DNA from: Atopomonas sediminilitoris
Lineage (GTDB): Bacteria; Pseudomonadota; Gammaproteobacteria; Pseudomonadales; Pseudomonadaceae
Reading direction: 5' to 3'
Length of the DNA: 64,000 nt
NCBI RefSeq assembly: GCF_022601735.1
Contig: NZ_JAKUMM010000003.1
Coordinates: 310,001-374,000, forward strand
The notes below the pieces were generated by a model, which was not told where the DNA came from, did not search any database, and saw only the letters and a list, made by a program, of their open reading frames with translations. Each line of letters begins with the position of its first letter. The stretch's first letter is position 1. This document shows, one piece after another, positions 54,586-64,000 of the stretch. The position numbers and the translations under genes were made by a program.

Positions 54586-54779
54586 CTAAGGAGCCCGCCG
54601 GCACAAGGCAGGCTCCCAGAAATTCGGTACGCAGTCACAAAACGCAAAAAGGCCGGACAAGATACACAGCAGCCCCGTTCTGCACAAGCATTGGGCAGGC
54701 GAGCCCCAAAATACGGCATTTGTGACCAAGCATCTTGTCTTAGTCACAAATGCAAAACAACCCAGCAAGTCAGTCAGCT

Positions 54780-57416
54780 TTAGCCGGTATTACGCAACCC
54801 CGCGGCAATACCCGCGACAGTCACCAGCAGCGCACGCTCTACGGGGCTATCCAGCTCGCCCGCTTGCTCGCGCGAGCGTGCCAGCAGCTCGGCTTGCAAT
54901 AAGTGCAGCGGATCGAGGTAGCTATCGCGCACACTCAGCGCGGCACGAATATCAGGCGCACCCTCTAACAGCTCGCTTTGCCCCGTCAGCGTCAATATCA
55001 CTTGCTGCATTCTGGCTAGGCGTTGGCGCAGGGATTCTCCCAAAGCTTTGTGCTCGTCGGCTACCAGCCGTTCGTCGTACAAACGGGCAATCGAGGCGTC
55101 TGCCTTGGCCAAAACCATTTCCAGCATGTCGATACGCGTGCGGAAAAACGGCCATTGCGCGCGCATCGCCTGCAAGGTTTTACCGTGACCATCGACCAAG
55201 GCTTGCTCCAAGGCTGACTCCCAGCCTAGCCACGACGGCAGCATCAGGCGCGTTTGCGTCCAAGCAAATATCCACGGAATGGCGCGCAGCGACTCAATCC
55301 CTCCGGCACGGCGCTTGGCCGGTCGACTGCCCAGCGGCAGGCGACCCAGCTCTTGTTCAGGCGTGGCCTGGCGGAAGTACTCAACAAACGTTGGCGTACC
55401 GCGCACCACCTCGCGATAGCCGGCTACCCCTTGCTCGGCCAAGTTATCCATCAACTTACGCCAAGCGGCCTTGGGTTGTTGCGGCGGCGCCAAGGTCGCC
55501 TCCAATACCGCCGCGACATACATTTCTAAGCTCTGTACCGCCAATTCGGGCAAGCCGAACTTGAAACGAATCATCTCGCCCTGCTCGGTGACCCGGAAGC
55601 GCCCCGCCACCGAACCCGGCGGCTGCGACAAAATCGCCGCGTGCGCCGGACCACCGCCGCGCCCCACGGTACCGCCACGGCCGTGGAACAAAATCAGCTC
55701 GACTTCATGGTTGCGGCACACTTGCACCAAGCGCTCTTGCGCACGGTACTGCGCCCATGTCGCGGCCAAGGTGCCCGCATCTTTGGAGGAGTCCGAATAG
55801 CCAATCATCACCTCTTGCGGGCCGGCCAAATAATGTCGGTAGCCTTCAAGCCCGAGCAAGGTATTGATGCACTTGCCGGCAAACTCCAAGTCATCCAAGG
55901 TTTCGAACAAGGGCACCACGCGCATAGGCCGCTGCAGACCTGCTTCTTTGAGCAGCAGCAAAACCGCCAACACATCCGAGGGCGCGCCGGCCATAGAAAT
56001 CACGTAGGAACCCAGCGCCCCTTGTGGTGCTTGCGCGGCCACCTTGCAGGTCGCTAGCACCTCGGCGGTGTCGGCACTGGCGGCAAAATTGAGCGGTACC
56101 AGTGGCCGTGGGTTTTCCAGCTCTTTAAGCAAGAAAGATTGCCGTTTCGCTTCGCGCCACTGGCTGTAGTCACCCAGGCCTAACGCTTGGGTAATTTCAC
56201 TCAAGGCTTGGGTATGGCGCGTTGATTCTTGACGCAAATCTAAGCGCGCCAAAAACAGGCCAAAGGTTGCCGCACGGCGCAAGGTGTCAGTCAGCGCGCC
56301 GTCGGCAATCAAGCCCAAGCCACTGGCGTGCAGCGAGTCGTAGCACAACTGCAAGGGCGCAATCAGCTCGGCGTTATCGTGCAGCACGGGTGCAGGCGGT
56401 TCGACATCGCCACTGAGGGCGTCATGTGCCCACTGCCGAGTAACGCGCAAGCGCTCACGCAATTGCTTAAGCACGGCACGATACGGCTCGCGGCTGTCGC
56501 CGGCTTGCACCAGCAATGCCGGCGTGGCGGCAACCATTGATAACTCGGCGGCCAAATCGTCCACATCACGCAGATACAAGTCAGCGGCCATCCAGCGGGC
56601 CAGCATCAGCACCTCACGCGTCACGCTGGCGGTGACATTAGGATTACCATCCCGGTCACCGCCCATCCATGAGGCAAACCGCACCGGTGAAGCCAACAAA
56701 GGTAAGCGCTCGCCTGTGGCGGACTGCAGCGCATGATCAACCTTGCGCAAATAGTTGGGGATTGCTTGCCACAGCGAGTTTTCGATCACGGCAAAGCCCC
56801 ACTTAGCCTCATCCACCGGCGTTGGTCGGGCATGGCGGATTTCATCAGTATGCCAAGCGCTGGCAATCAACCGTGCCAAGCGGGTGCGGCAACGCGCTTG
56901 TTCGGCGACGGTTAAATCACTGTGATCACGCCAGGCCAGCTGCGCAGAAATCGCATCGTATTTTTGGATTAAAGTCCGGCGACTGACTTCAGTGGGGTGC
57001 GCGGTTAACACCAACTCCACCTCCAGCGCGGCTAACTGCCGCGCCAAATCAGCACCTTGATGCCCTTCAGCTTGCAAGCGCGCCAGCAACTCGCTCAGCA
57101 CGCGATCTTCAAAGCGACTGGGTTCGCCGTCTTGCAGGCGGCGCATGCGTTGGTATTGCTCGGAAATATTGGCCAGATTAAGAAACTGATTAAACGCACG
57201 CGCCACTTGCACCACTTGCTCGTCATCCAGCTCGGCCAGCGCTTGCTGCAGCACTTTGGCCCCTTCATTGGAGCCTTGGCGCGCCGACTTAGCGCCCAAG
57301 CGAATCCGCTCAATACGCGCCAACATGTCTTCGCCAAGGTGACTGCTGATCACCTCGCCAAGCAACTCGCCAAGCTGACGAACGTTATCGCGAAGATGGG
57401 CATCTATCTCAAACAT
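54780..57416 (-). CDS. ppc: Phosphoenolpyruvate carboxylase
   Basis: 878 aa from [11 protein letters not shown] at 57416 (aggaag upstream); twelve more residues would be possible but lack support. It makes oxaloacetate from PEP and bicarbonate to refill the TCA cycle. The catalytic His lies in [13 protein letters not shown], and the second site in [29 protein letters not shown] and the extreme C-terminal LRNTG (allosteric/catalytic tail, usually QNTG) are present. The C-terminal Q-to-R change is a small variation from the common QNTG ending. Confidence 0.95.
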   Translation of the reverse strand: MFEIDAHLRDNVRQLGELLGEVISSHLGEDMLARIERIRLGAKSARQGSNEGAKVLQQALAELDDEQVVQVARAFNQFLNLANISEQYQRMRRLQDGEPSRFEDRVLSELLARLQAEGHQGADLARQLAALEVELVLTAHPTEVSRRTLIQKYDAISAQLAWRDHSDLTVAEQARCRTRLARLIASAWHTDEIRHARPTPVDEAKWGFAVIENSLWQAIPNYLRKVDHALQSATGERLPLLASPVRFASWMGGDRDGNPNVTASVTREVLMLARWMAADLYLRDVDDLAAELSMVAATPALLVQAGDSREPYRAVLKQLRERLRVTRQWAHDALSGDVEPPAPVLHDNAELIAPLQLCYDSLHASGLGLIADGALTDTLRRAATFGLFLARLDLRQESTRHTQALSEITQALGLGDYSQWREAKRQSFLLKELENPRPLVPLNFAASADTAEVLATCKVAAQAPQGALGSYVISMAGAPSDVLAVLLLLKEAGLQRPMRVVPLFETLDDLEFAGKCINTLLGLEGYRHYLAGPQEVMIGYSDSSKDAGTLAATWAQYRAQERLVQVCRNHEVELILFHGRGGTVGRGGGPAHAAILSQPPGSVAGRFRVTEQGEMIRFKFGLPELAVQSLEMYVAAVLEATLAPPQQPKAAWRKLMDNLAEQGVAGYREVVRGTPTFVEYFRQATPEQELGRLPLGSRPAKRRAGGIESLRAIPWIFAWTQTRLMLPSWLGWESALEQALVDGHGKTLQAMRAQWPFFRTRIDMLEMVLAKADASIARLYDERLVADEHKALGESLRQRLARMQQVILTLTGQSELLEGAPDIRAALSVRDSYLDPLHLLQAELLARSREQAGELDSPVERALLVTVAGIAAGLRNTG

Positions 57417-57610
57417 GACGGCTTCCTTTGCATGACTGGGCAAACACAACATTAGCTTGCAGCGGGCGACGCGGGCTTACAAGGCTGCGACATTAGCGCT
57501 GCTCACTCACCACAGCAGACTAGGCTAAACAGTAGCGGCCCGCGCGGCACCGTGTGTTGAGCCAGCACAAATAACCCTCGATAACGCTTGGCAAAGCAAG
57601 GAGATCCCCG

Positions 57611-57955
57611 ATGAAAATTCGCGAACTGGTCGAGCAATGGGAGGCGCACGACAAAGGGCGCCTCACCCGTCGCGAATATGCTATCCCGCTAACGTTAGAA
57701 GACGCGGCACGCTTGGCTGCTTTGGGGGAGATGTACCCCAAGCGGCAGCTGCAAGACCTACTGGGTGACTTAGTCAGCGCCGCACTGGATGAGCTTGAAG
57801 GCAGCTTTCCCTATGTACAGGGCAGCAAGGTGGTCGCCACAGACGAATTAGGCGACCCGCTGTATGAAGATATCGGCCAAACACCGCGCTACTTAGCCTT
57901 ATCGCGCAAGCATTTGGCCGAGATGATTGCAGCCAATAAAGCGCCGCCGCACTGA
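57611..57955 (+). CDS. Conserved hypothetical protein
   Basis: 114 aa, soluble and acidic, aaggag just before the ATG. Two helical stretches (KIRELVEQWEAHDKGRLTRREY, quoted in part; LLGDLVSAALDELEG) and a C-terminal GDPLYEDIGQTPRYLALSRKH. Homologues next to ppc in pseudomonads have, as I recall, sometimes been labelled pilus-related, but nothing in the sequence shows a pilin feature. Function unknown. Confidence 0.8.
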   Translation: MKIRELVEQWEAHDKGRLTRREYAIPLTLEDAARLAALGEMYPKRQLQDLLGDLVSAALDELEGSFPYVQGSKVVATDELGDPLYEDIGQTPRYLALSRKHLAEMIAANKAPPH

Positions 57956-58007
57956 GACTTGCCCTGCGCGGCGGGGTTATGAAGGCTTTAAGCGGCGAGC
58001 TGCCGCA

Positions 58008-58346
58008 TTACTGCGCCGGTGCTGGCGGCTGGCCACTCGCGGCGCTGCCCATGGCGCAGCGTACGGCGCGCTTACGGTCATCCACCAGCACACCGCTTAA
58101 GCCTGGCTGCTTGGTATCAAATAACACCATCACGCCATCGATACACTGCGCCACCTGTTCGGCAGGCTTCAGGCTGACTGAGTAATCCTCCCCTTCGACG
58201 GTTTTCAGCATGGTGTACTCGGCCAACAACAGGGCATCTTCGGGTTTGGCCTCATGCAAATAGCCGTAATGACTCAACGCCACCACAGACACCACCACAC
58301 TGCCGATGGCAGTCAAAATGTACGGCAAAGGGTTTTCTACACTCAT
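58008..58346 (-). CDS. Hypothetical membrane-anchored protein
   Basis: 112 aa. One N-terminal membrane segment (about 9-28), then an exported domain with two cysteines (VAQCIDGVMVLF and AVRCAMG), probably disulfide-linked, and a Gln/Pro/Ala tail. Lies 14 bp downstream of the AIM24-like gene on the same strand. No family recognised. Confidence 0.7.
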   Translation of the reverse strand: MSVENPLPYILTAIGSVVVSVVALSHYGYLHEAKPEDALLLAEYTMLKTVEGEDYSVSLKPAEQVAQCIDGVMVLFDTKQPGLSGVLVDDRKRAVRCAMGSAASGQPPAPAQ

Positions 58347-58360
58347 CAGTCACACTCCAA

Positions 58361-59113
58361 TCAATCGCCACCCGCGCGCGTCTCGCCTTGCGGCCCACGC
58401 CCTGCCATCGCCACCGCAAGGCGGTCGGCAAGACGGGCAAACGGCAAACTTTGAATCCACACCGTGCCGGTGCCTTTTAAGGTGGCCAAGAGTAAGCCTT
58501 CGCCACCAAACAGCAAGCTTTTCAAGCCGCCACTGAGCGCAATGCTGTAATCCAGACCAGCGCTAAAGGCAACCAAACAGCCGGTGTCTAAGCGCAAGGT
58601 TTCATCGTTTAACTCTCGGCGAATCAACGTGCCACCGGCGTGAATAAAGGCCAAACCATCGCCTTCGAGCTTCTGCAAAATAAAGCCCTCACCGCCAAAC
58701 AACCCCGCGCCCAAGCGCTTACTAAAGCTGATCCCCACCGAGGTACCGTAAGCGGCGGCGAGAAAACTGTCTTTCTGGCAGATCAGCGCACCGCCCACAT
58801 CCGGCAGAGCAATCGCTTCAATTGAACCCGGATAAGGCGCAGCAAACCCCACGCTGCGCTTGTGTTTGCCCTCATTACTGAAGTGGGTCAGAAACAGCGA
58901 TTCGCCGGTGAACAAGCGCTTGCCCACCCCCCACAACTTGCCCAGCACGCCCGATTCGCTACCGTCGCCAAGGCGGGTATCGAAGCGAATATCCTCCTGC
59001 ATGAAGATCATCGAGCCCGCCTCGGCGATCACCGCCTCATCCGGATCTAGTTGCACCTCAAGCGCTTGGAGCGACGCGCCGTGAATCTGGTAATCCAAAC
59101 GATGCGCTGGCAT
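58361..59113 (-). CDS. AIM24/TIGR00266 family protein
   Basis: 250 aa from the ATG at 59113 (AGGAGG 6 nt upstream). A Gly-rich beta-prism-like repeat protein: the opening ...[30 protein letters not shown] (quoted in part), [34 protein letters not shown] and [21 protein letters not shown] are diagnostic of the TIGR00266/AIM24 family. The bacterial role is unknown; the yeast namesake is mitochondrial. It is followed closely by the small membrane-anchored protein gene. Confidence 0.9.
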   Translation of the reverse strand: MPAHRLDYQIHGASLQALEVQLDPDEAVIAEAGSMIFMQEDIRFDTRLGDGSESGVLGKLWGVGKRLFTGESLFLTHFSNEGKHKRSVGFAAPYPGSIEAIALPDVGGALICQKDSFLAAAYGTSVGISFSKRLGAGLFGGEGFILQKLEGDGLAFIHAGGTLIRRELNDETLRLDTGCLVAFSAGLDYSIALSGGLKSLLFGGEGLLLATLKGTGTVWIQSLPFARLADRLAVAMAGRGPQGETRAGGD

Positions 59114-59129
59114 CAATACCTCCTTCGTG

Positions 59130-59166
59130 AAAAAACCCGCACAGGCTTAACCTGCGCGGGTTTTTA
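59130..59166 (-). terminator. Terminator of the DUF1704 gene
   Basis: AAAAACCCGC and GCGGGTTTTT arms with an inner CAGG-cttaa-CCTG helix. The T-run on the minus strand serves the gene at 59178-60470. The core CAGGCTTAACCTG is repeated in the terminator at 61.2 kb. Confidence 0.85.
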
Positions 59167-59177
59167 GCGACAAACAA

Positions 59178-60470
59178 TTACAGAATATTGGCGTAGTCAG
59201 CTTCGATGCGATCCAAACTCAAGTGATTGAGGAAGTTGGAAAAACACATCCACGCCGACAAGGCGTTGAGATCGCGCATCTGCGGCGGCAACACCTTAGG
59301 TGGCACGACCATACCCTCTTCCACCAACTGCCCTAAAGTACGCATGTCTTCAAGGGTGGTTTTACCGCAGAACAGCAGCGGGATACGGTCGAGCTTGCCC
59401 TTACGCACGGCAAACTGAATGTAGTTGTACACCATGATAAAACCCTTGGTGTACGACAAGTCTTTGGTGAACGGCTGGCCATTGGGGGTCGAGCCCCTGA
59501 ACACGCGACTGGCGTTGGTGAAGGAGTCGTCCTCGTTATAGCCCTCTTCGAGATAGAAGCGGTAAATATCGAGGAAGTTGCCACCCTCTTCGGCCATATG
59601 GATGGCGCGTGTGCGGTTGGTCAGCTTGCGCAAACGCGAGGGGTACGAGGCAAACGAGAACACCTCCATCAAAATCGCCAAACCTTCTTGGGTGATGGTT
59701 GAGGATGGTGGCCCCTTAGCCAAGAAGGTACAAATCGGCTGACTTTGCCCGTTGAGCGTGGTGCCAACGTGCACCAAGCCTTCGTGCACCTCAAGCACTC
59801 GAATGTCGCGCTCGTTAAACATCGCATCACTGCGAATCTTGATGTAATCGGCGCCGGCTGCAGCGTCGGCCAAGATACCGTCAGATTCAAACACGCGAAT
59901 GGTGCCCTCGGTTTCACCGAAGCTCTTATTCAAGCGTTCTTGCAGCATTTTTACCGCTTGCTTGGCGTTGAGTTCTTTAGGCTCCTCGATCAAATCGCTG
60001 CGGTCTGAAATGTTCTGCAAGGCGTCTGACAGCATCATGCCCAAGTCCGACAAGGTCGGGTCGCCGGCATGGAATGCATCCGAAGCTGAGCCGTATAACT
60101 CTTGCGAGATCAAGCCCATATCCGGCGTGCCGCGCGCCTCAAGCATACGGATCACCATGCGGTACTCACGACACATACGCCGCATGATCTGCCCGACGGG
60201 GTTGAACTGGCCCAACTGGCGGGTGATATCGCGTTCAATCCCCTGAAACTCAAGCTTTTTATCGTCGCTATCGAACGACAGCGCGGTGCCGGTGTAATAG
60301 GCCTTATCGACTTTTGGCAGTTCTTTGGCCTTGTGCTTGAAGAAATCGGCCTTGACGCTTTCATCCCACTTAATCGCATCTAGCACGCGAATAGGTGACT
60401 GCGCGTCGACGATCCGATCAGACAAGTCGCGAACGGTTTGTTGGTAGTCCGTTAGTTTTTTCTTAGCCAC
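59178..60470 (-). CDS. DUF1704 (QEGLA-motif) putative metallopeptidase
   Basis: 430 aa. Homologues are annotated as 'flavohemoglobin expression-modulating QEGLA motif protein'. The sequence carries HExxxH as His229-Glu230-...-His234 (EVHEGLVHVG) and 32 residues after Glu230 the QEGLA motif with Glu262, the pattern of a zinc site with a third acidic ligand. DUF1704 also includes the eukaryotic MATCAP tyrosine carboxypeptidases, so a peptidase activity is plausible. No signal peptide; cytoplasmic. The lipoprotein gene lies 8 bp upstream on the same strand, making a likely operon. Confidence 0.85.
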   Translation of the reverse strand: MAKKKLTDYQQTVRDLSDRIVDAQSPIRVLDAIKWDESVKADFFKHKAKELPKVDKAYYTGTALSFDSDDKKLEFQGIERDITRQLGQFNPVGQIMRRMCREYRMVIRMLEARGTPDMGLISQELYGSASDAFHAGDPTLSDLGMMLSDALQNISDRSDLIEEPKELNAKQAVKMLQERLNKSFGETEGTIRVFESDGILADAAAGADYIKIRSDAMFNERDIRVLEVHEGLVHVGTTLNGQSQPICTFLAKGPPSSTITQEGLAILMEVFSFASYPSRLRKLTNRTRAIHMAEEGGNFLDIYRFYLEEGYNEDDSFTNASRVFRGSTPNGQPFTKDLSYTKGFIMVYNYIQFAVRKGKLDRIPLLFCGKTTLEDMRTLGQLVEEGMVVPPKVLPPQMRDLNALSAWMCFSNFLNHLSLDRIEADYANIL

Positions 60471-60478
60471 GCTGACTC

Positions 60479-61036
60479 CTACTCGGCGCTACTGACGCGC
60501 TCATAGCGCGCCACTTCGATAAATACATCGGCGTTGGCGGGGTCATCGAGGTAGGCAAATACCTTGTCCCACTCAGCGGTAATCAGGGCCCCGTCACCGT
60601 GCGGTGTTTCCACCAGCTCGCCCGACAAATTGCCCATTTCCAATTCTTGCAGAAGGCGATCGACATCCAGATTAAAGATCACCAACTCGTCTTTTTTATT
60701 CAGCTCAAAACCCGCCAACACAAAATTACCGCCCAACGTTTTAGGCAAGCCGGCGGATAAATACCAACGGCTACCACGGTGGCTAACGATGAAATTGTAT
60801 TGCTCGCGCGTTTGTGTGTTTTTCGGTGAGCCTACATAGGCGAGTGCGCGATACTGGTTATTACCGACGCGACGCAAATCAAGAAACAGCTTGTCGCCCC
60901 AGTCATCCACTCGCGTCCACACACCCAACAAATGCACGGGAGCCCGCTCGGCTTGCGGCAGTGGTTCTTGGAAGCTCACAAGGCACCCCTGCAGTGCCAA
61001 GGCCATGCCGAGAATCAGTAAACGCCAGGGTTTCAT
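60479..61036 (-). CDS. Hypothetical lipoprotein
   Basis: 185 aa. Lipoprotein signal MKPWRLLILGMALALQGC with the lipid-attachment Cys18; residues +2 (Leu) and following do not signal inner-membrane retention, so the outer membrane is likely. The mature domain is beta-rich (LLGVWTRVDDWGDKLFLDLR, quoted in part). aaggag lies upstream. First gene of a pair with the DUF1704 protein. Function unknown. Confidence 0.82.
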   Translation of the reverse strand: MKPWRLLILGMALALQGCLVSFQEPLPQAERAPVHLLGVWTRVDDWGDKLFLDLRRVGNNQYRALAYVGSPKNTQTREQYNFIVSHRGSRWYLSAGLPKTLGGNFVLAGFELNKKDELVIFNLDVDRLLQELEMGNLSGELVETPHGDGALITAEWDKVFAYLDDPANADVFIEVARYERVSSAE

Positions 61037-61193
61037 GCAACTCTCCTTGTGGTGAAGACCGCCAGACCGCGCCTGACGCTATCTCTAAGCATGGCACGCG
61101 GCGCTTACTTTGCCAGTCAAACAACAACCCGTAATGTGCTGATTAGCACGCTACGACTATGCCGTTAAGGAATAAGGAAAGCCAGAAACTTGC

Positions 61194-61233
61194 AGAAAAA
61201 AGCCCGCAAACAGGCTTAACCTGGCGGGCTTTG
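61194..61233 (-). terminator. Terminator of the SDR gene
   Basis: AAAGCCCGC...GCGGGCTTT with the inner CAGG-cttaa-CCTG helix, and T's on the minus strand. Nearly the same core as the terminator at 59.13 kb. Confidence 0.88.
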
Positions 61234-61251
61234 ACTCAAAAGGTATTGCTA

Positions 61252-62010
61252 TTAAATCGAGGTCGCACCGCCATCGATTGGCAAGGCCACGCCGGTGGTA
61301 AAGGCGGCCGTGTCGCTGCACAGATAAATCACCGCCGAGGCGACTTCTTCCACTTGCCCCACGCGACCCACCGGGTGCATAGCGGCGGCAAACTCAGCTT
61401 TCTTCGGATCGCTCTCGTAGGCACGGCGGAACATGTCGGTATCGATCACCGCCGGACAAATCGCGTTAACGCGGATTTTCTTCTTGGCGTATTCAATCGC
61501 CGCCGATTTGGTTAAGCCAATCACCGCATGCTTACTGGCGCTGTAAATGCTCATCTTCGGTGCGGCGCCTAAACCGGCGACGGAGGCCGTATTGATAATC
61601 ACCCCACCGCGCTCGCTCATCAGCGGCAATTGCGCGCGCAGACACAGCCACACACCTTTTACGTTAACGCCCATGATGGCGTCATATTCGCTTTCGCTGC
61701 CGAACTCGAGCTTGCCTTTTTCGATCTCAATGCCGGCGTTGTTGAAGGCGAAGTCCAGCTGTCCGTAATGATCCAGCACGGCCTGATGCAGACTGGCAAC
61801 CTGCTCGCTTTGCGTCACATCGCAGGCCACAAACTCGGCCTTGCCGCCCTGACCACGAATCAGCGCCACGGTTTGTTCACCGCCTGCGCTATCCACATCG
61901 CTGACCACAACACTGGCACCGTGCTCGGCAAATGCCAACGCAGTGGCGCGACCAATACCATTGGCGCCGCCGGTAACCAGCGCCACGCGCCCTTCAAACT
62001 GTGCTGACAT
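61252..62010 (-). CDS. Short-chain dehydrogenase/reductase
   Basis: 252 aa from the ATG at 62010 (GGGAG 8 nt upstream). Classical SDR: cofactor motif TGGANGIG, DVD at the end of strand 2 (VVVSDVDSAGG, which favours NAD(H)), NNAG, catalytic Ser in NTASVAGLG and YSASK (Tyr-x3-Lys). The C-terminal TTGVALPIDGGATSI is typical. The substrate cannot be inferred. Divergent from the lytic transglycosylase gene. Confidence 0.92.
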   Translation of the reverse strand: MSAQFEGRVALVTGGANGIGRATALAFAEHGASVVVSDVDSAGGEQTVALIRGQGGKAEFVACDVTQSEQVASLHQAVLDHYGQLDFAFNNAGIEIEKGKLEFGSESEYDAIMGVNVKGVWLCLRAQLPLMSERGGVIINTASVAGLGAAPKMSIYSASKHAVIGLTKSAAIEYAKKKIRVNAICPAVIDTDMFRRAYESDPKKAEFAAAMHPVGRVGQVEEVASAVIYLCSDTAAFTTGVALPIDGGATSI

Positions 62011-62094
62011 GCGTTTACTCCCGAGCAATAAAAGTTCAGCCTAAGCAGGGCCAACAACAAACAACAGTACTATTGATCAAACGGACGAGCCGCC

Positions 62095-63573
62095 ATGCAA
62101 AACACCTATACCGATCTTAGGCGTCATTATCGTTGGTTATTCACAAGCTTGGTTGCCCTCGTACTCCTTGTGCTAATGCCGCCGGCCAAAGCCGACGACA
62201 CCGGGAGCAACACGCTGGCCCTAGATACGCCCGATGAAACGTTGCTGGGCGACTTCCCTGAAATGCTTGCGCGCCGGCAGATTCGTGTCCTGGTGGTGTA
62301 CAGCCGCACCTTTTACTTTATCGATAAAGGCCAACAGCTGGGTCTAGCCTACGAAACCATGCAGGCGTTCGCTGAACAGCTGAACAAGAAGCACCGCACA
62401 GGCCGGCTCCCCATCAAGTTCATCTATATCCCCGTGCATCGTGACGATTTAATACCTGCGCTTATCGAGGGCCGTGGCGATATCGCCAGCGCCAACTTAA
62501 CCATTACCGACCGCCGCTTAGAGAAAGCCGACTTTGCTGACCCCTTCGTTAGCAACATTGCCGAAGTCTTAGTTCAAGGCCCGAACGCCAAGCCCATCAC
62601 CCAGCTAGAGCAGCTGGCCGGTCAAACCGTGTATGTACGCCAAACCAGTAGCTATTACGACAGCCTGCTGCTGCTCAACCAACGCTTCGAGGAGCAGGGC
62701 CTTGACTCCGTCCAGTTAAAGCTTGCCCCCAATGCGCTAGAAGATGAGGACCTGATGCAGCTGGCCGCCAGTGGCTTGGTGGATAACTTAGTGGTTGATC
62801 AGCACAAGGCTGATCTGTGGCAGAAAGTCCTGCCGAAGCTCAACGTACGGACGGACGTTCGCCTGCGTGAAGATGGGCAAATTGCCTGGATGCTGCGCCA
62901 AAACAGCCCGCTTTTGCAGGCCGAGATCAATGCCTTTGTCGCCACGCAAACGCGAAAAAACAAAGACCGCAATTGGCGCATCATCAAATATCTAAAAAGG
63001 ACCGGCTACATCAATAACACCCAAAGCCAAGAAGCACGCCAACGCTTCGACCGCACCATTGAGCTCTTTCGTCAGTACAGCAGCCAATACGATGCGGATT
63101 ACTTATTGATGATGGCGCAGGCCTATCAAGAGTCGCGCCTCAATCAGTCGGCCCGCAGCCACGCAGGCGCGATTGGCATCATGCAGTTATTACCCAGCAC
63201 CGGCAAAGCCATGGGCGTGGGTGATATTCGCAATCTGGAGGCCAATATTCATGCCGGGGTGAAATATGTGCGCCATATTGCTGAGCAGTACTTCAATGAC
63301 CCTGCGATTGACTCATTAAACCGGCACTTATTCAGTTTTGCTGGCTATAACGCAGGCCCCAACCGTATTCAACGGCTACGCAAGCTAGCCGCAAAACGCG
63401 GTCTAGACCCGAATGTGTGGCATAACAATGTTGAGCGGGTAGTTGCCGAAAAAGTTGGCCGCGAAACGGTGAACTACGTGGCCAACATTTATGCTTACTA
63501 CATCGCCTATACCCTCGCCGTAGAAAGCACCGGTACGCGACGCGAGCTGCGTGAAGAGCTAAAAGCGCAATAG
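62095..63573 (+). CDS. MltF-like lytic transglycosylase
   Basis: 492 aa. N-terminal hydrophobic segment (about 15-33), a solute-binding-protein-like domain (about 60-300: VVYSRTFYFIDKGQQLGLAYE, quoted in part; TITDRRLEKADFADPF), then an SLT domain (about 325-475) with the catalytic Glu346 (AYQESRLN), GAIGIMQLLPSTG, and AGYNAGPNRI. This is the MltF (YfhD) architecture; it cuts peptidoglycan glycan strands to 1,6-anhydro ends. It lacks a clear lipobox. Whether it is the true MltF orthologue or one of the Pseudomonas paralogues is open. Confidence 0.88.
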   Translation: MQNTYTDLRRHYRWLFTSLVALVLLVLMPPAKADDTGSNTLALDTPDETLLGDFPEMLARRQIRVLVVYSRTFYFIDKGQQLGLAYETMQAFAEQLNKKHRTGRLPIKFIYIPVHRDDLIPALIEGRGDIASANLTITDRRLEKADFADPFVSNIAEVLVQGPNAKPITQLEQLAGQTVYVRQTSSYYDSLLLLNQRFEEQGLDSVQLKLAPNALEDEDLMQLAASGLVDNLVVDQHKADLWQKVLPKLNVRTDVRLREDGQIAWMLRQNSPLLQAEINAFVATQTRKNKDRNWRIIKYLKRTGYINNTQSQEARQRFDRTIELFRQYSSQYDADYLLMMAQAYQESRLNQSARSHAGAIGIMQLLPSTGKAMGVGDIRNLEANIHAGVKYVRHIAEQYFNDPAIDSLNRHLFSFAGYNAGPNRIQRLRKLAAKRGLDPNVWHNNVERVVAEKVGRETVNYVANIYAYYIAYTLAVESTGTRRELREELKAQ

Positions 63574-63619
63574 CCTCAGTGCTAAAGCGGCGCTGATTTA
63601 GTCGGCAAACGAGCAACAC

Positions 63620-63658
63620 AATGGCCGCACAACGCAACAATGGCGTTGTGCGGCCATT
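63620..63658. terminator. 16-bp perfect hairpin between convergent genes
   Basis: AATGGCCGCACAACGC (63620-63635), 7-nt loop, GCGTTGTGCGGCCATT (63643-63658). Lacks a T-run but sits exactly between two convergent stop codons. Confidence 0.65.
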
Positions 63659-63671
63659 AAATCATCGTCTC

Positions 63672-63944
63672 TTAACGCCCAGCCCGCGATTCGCGAATGT
63701 AGTAGCGGGCTTTTTGCGCCTTACTGATGCAGCCTTTATACGCTTCGAATTGCTGCTGGGTTTTGGCCCCCGTCAGTAGCGCCAGCGCTTTGGAGTAGCT
63801 CACCGTGCCGGCAAAGCCTTCGGCTTTGGCCAAGTCGAGTTCGCGCCAGGCGCTGTCTAGCTCAGCGGCGCAGCTTGAGCGCCCTGCCGAATTCGCGGCG
63901 CAACCGGCTAATACCAGCACGCTGATCATCATGGCTTTGTACAT
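63672..63944 (-). CDS. Small hypothetical lipoprotein
   Basis: 90 aa. Lipoprotein signal with VLAGC (Cys15). The mature part is helical (AELDSAWRELDLAKAEGF, ALALLTGAKTQQQFE) with two further cysteines (SSCAAELD, KGCISKAQK). Follows the partial gene at the window's right edge by 4 bp and is likely co-transcribed with it. Function unknown. Confidence 0.82.
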   Translation of the reverse strand: MYKAMMISVLVLAGCAANSAGRSSCAAELDSAWRELDLAKAEGFAGTVSYSKALALLTGAKTQQQFEAYKGCISKAQKARYYIRESRAGR

Positions 63945-63948
63945 AGGT

Positions 63949-64000
63949 TTACTCCGCTGTATTGCTACGCAAATAGTCGATCACTTCGGCCTGTTCGCCG
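63949..64000 (-). CDS. C-terminal fragment of a gene cut by the window edge
   Basis: An open minus-strand frame ending in GEQAEVIDYLRSNTAE followed by TAA (63949-63951). Seventeen codons are visible, too few to name a family. The stop lies 4 bp before the ATG of the small lipoprotein gene, consistent with an operon. Confidence 0.6.
   Translation of the reverse strand, partial: GEQAEVIDYLRSNTAE

Noticed and set aside
54722..55564. 280-codon open frame on the plus strand
   Set aside because: It is antisense to ppc and has the Arg/Ala/Pro-rich composition of a shadow frame in GC-rich coding DNA.

Overview
The window is a compact gammaproteobacterial chromosome segment, most likely from the family Pseudomonadaceae (Pseudomonas sensu lato or a close relative). 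The basis is gene order and content, not a database search. The blocks crcZ-pcnB-folK-panB-panC-pgi-acs, csp/hypothetical/rlmA/dapE, gcvR/bcp/dapA-bamC-purC, argF-ABC ATPase and rsmJ/hypothetical/tsaB/adk/ppc match what I recall of Pseudomonas chromosomes. An Arg32-type EF-P next to its rhamnosyltransferase earP fits as well. I see no rRNA, CRISPR array, transposase, integrase or prophage.

Layout. 1-0.9 kb: the 3' end of a NasT-like ANTAR gene, then a non-coding stretch carrying a very likely CrcZ-family sRNA with its own sigma-54 promoter, upstream activator half-sites and repeated A-rich Hfq/Crc motifs. 0.9-9.7 kb: pcnB-folK, panB-panC (panD is absent from its usual slot), pgi, acs and a thiolase. 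9.8-16.9 kb: an operon of envelope proteins (DUF2339, DUF748, DUF2845) with a CaiB-type CoA-transferase. 17-21 kb: two cold-shock genes with long leaders flanking tcdA, dapE, rlmA and a small hypothetical gene. 21.2-25.7 kb: a Gld-type ABC exporter operon on the minus strand. 26-32.6 kb: plsB, DUF4197, phzF, an outer-membrane channel with a candidate sigma-54 promoter, and a secreted tandem PilJ-domain protein. 32.7-37.4 kb: the glycerol-3-phosphate locus (glpK, ybaK, glpR, glpD) with two matching GlpR-type operators. 37.5-43.3 kb: efp-earP-bcp, gcvR, dapA-bamC-purC.

43.4-45.5 kb is the only clearly accessory part. After a tRNA-Ser(CGA) lies an AT-richer 2-kb stretch with three same-strand unknown genes, one well-folding attC-like site and one degenerate one, so it looks like a small group of integron-type gene cassettes without an integrase. 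45.5-64 kb returns to core genes: a molybdopterin oxidoreductase, argF and an ABC ATPase, a diguanylate cyclase, rsmJ, an EF-hand-like protein, tsaB, adk, ppc, an AIM24-like protein, a DUF1704 putative metallopeptidase, a lipoprotein, an SDR and a lytic transglycosylase.

A regulatory theme links distant parts of the window. The CrcZ-like RNA carries AACAACAA/AATAACAA motifs. The same motif sits directly beside the ribosome-binding sites of acs and glpK, so carbon catabolite repression of acetate and glycerol use can be proposed from the sequence.
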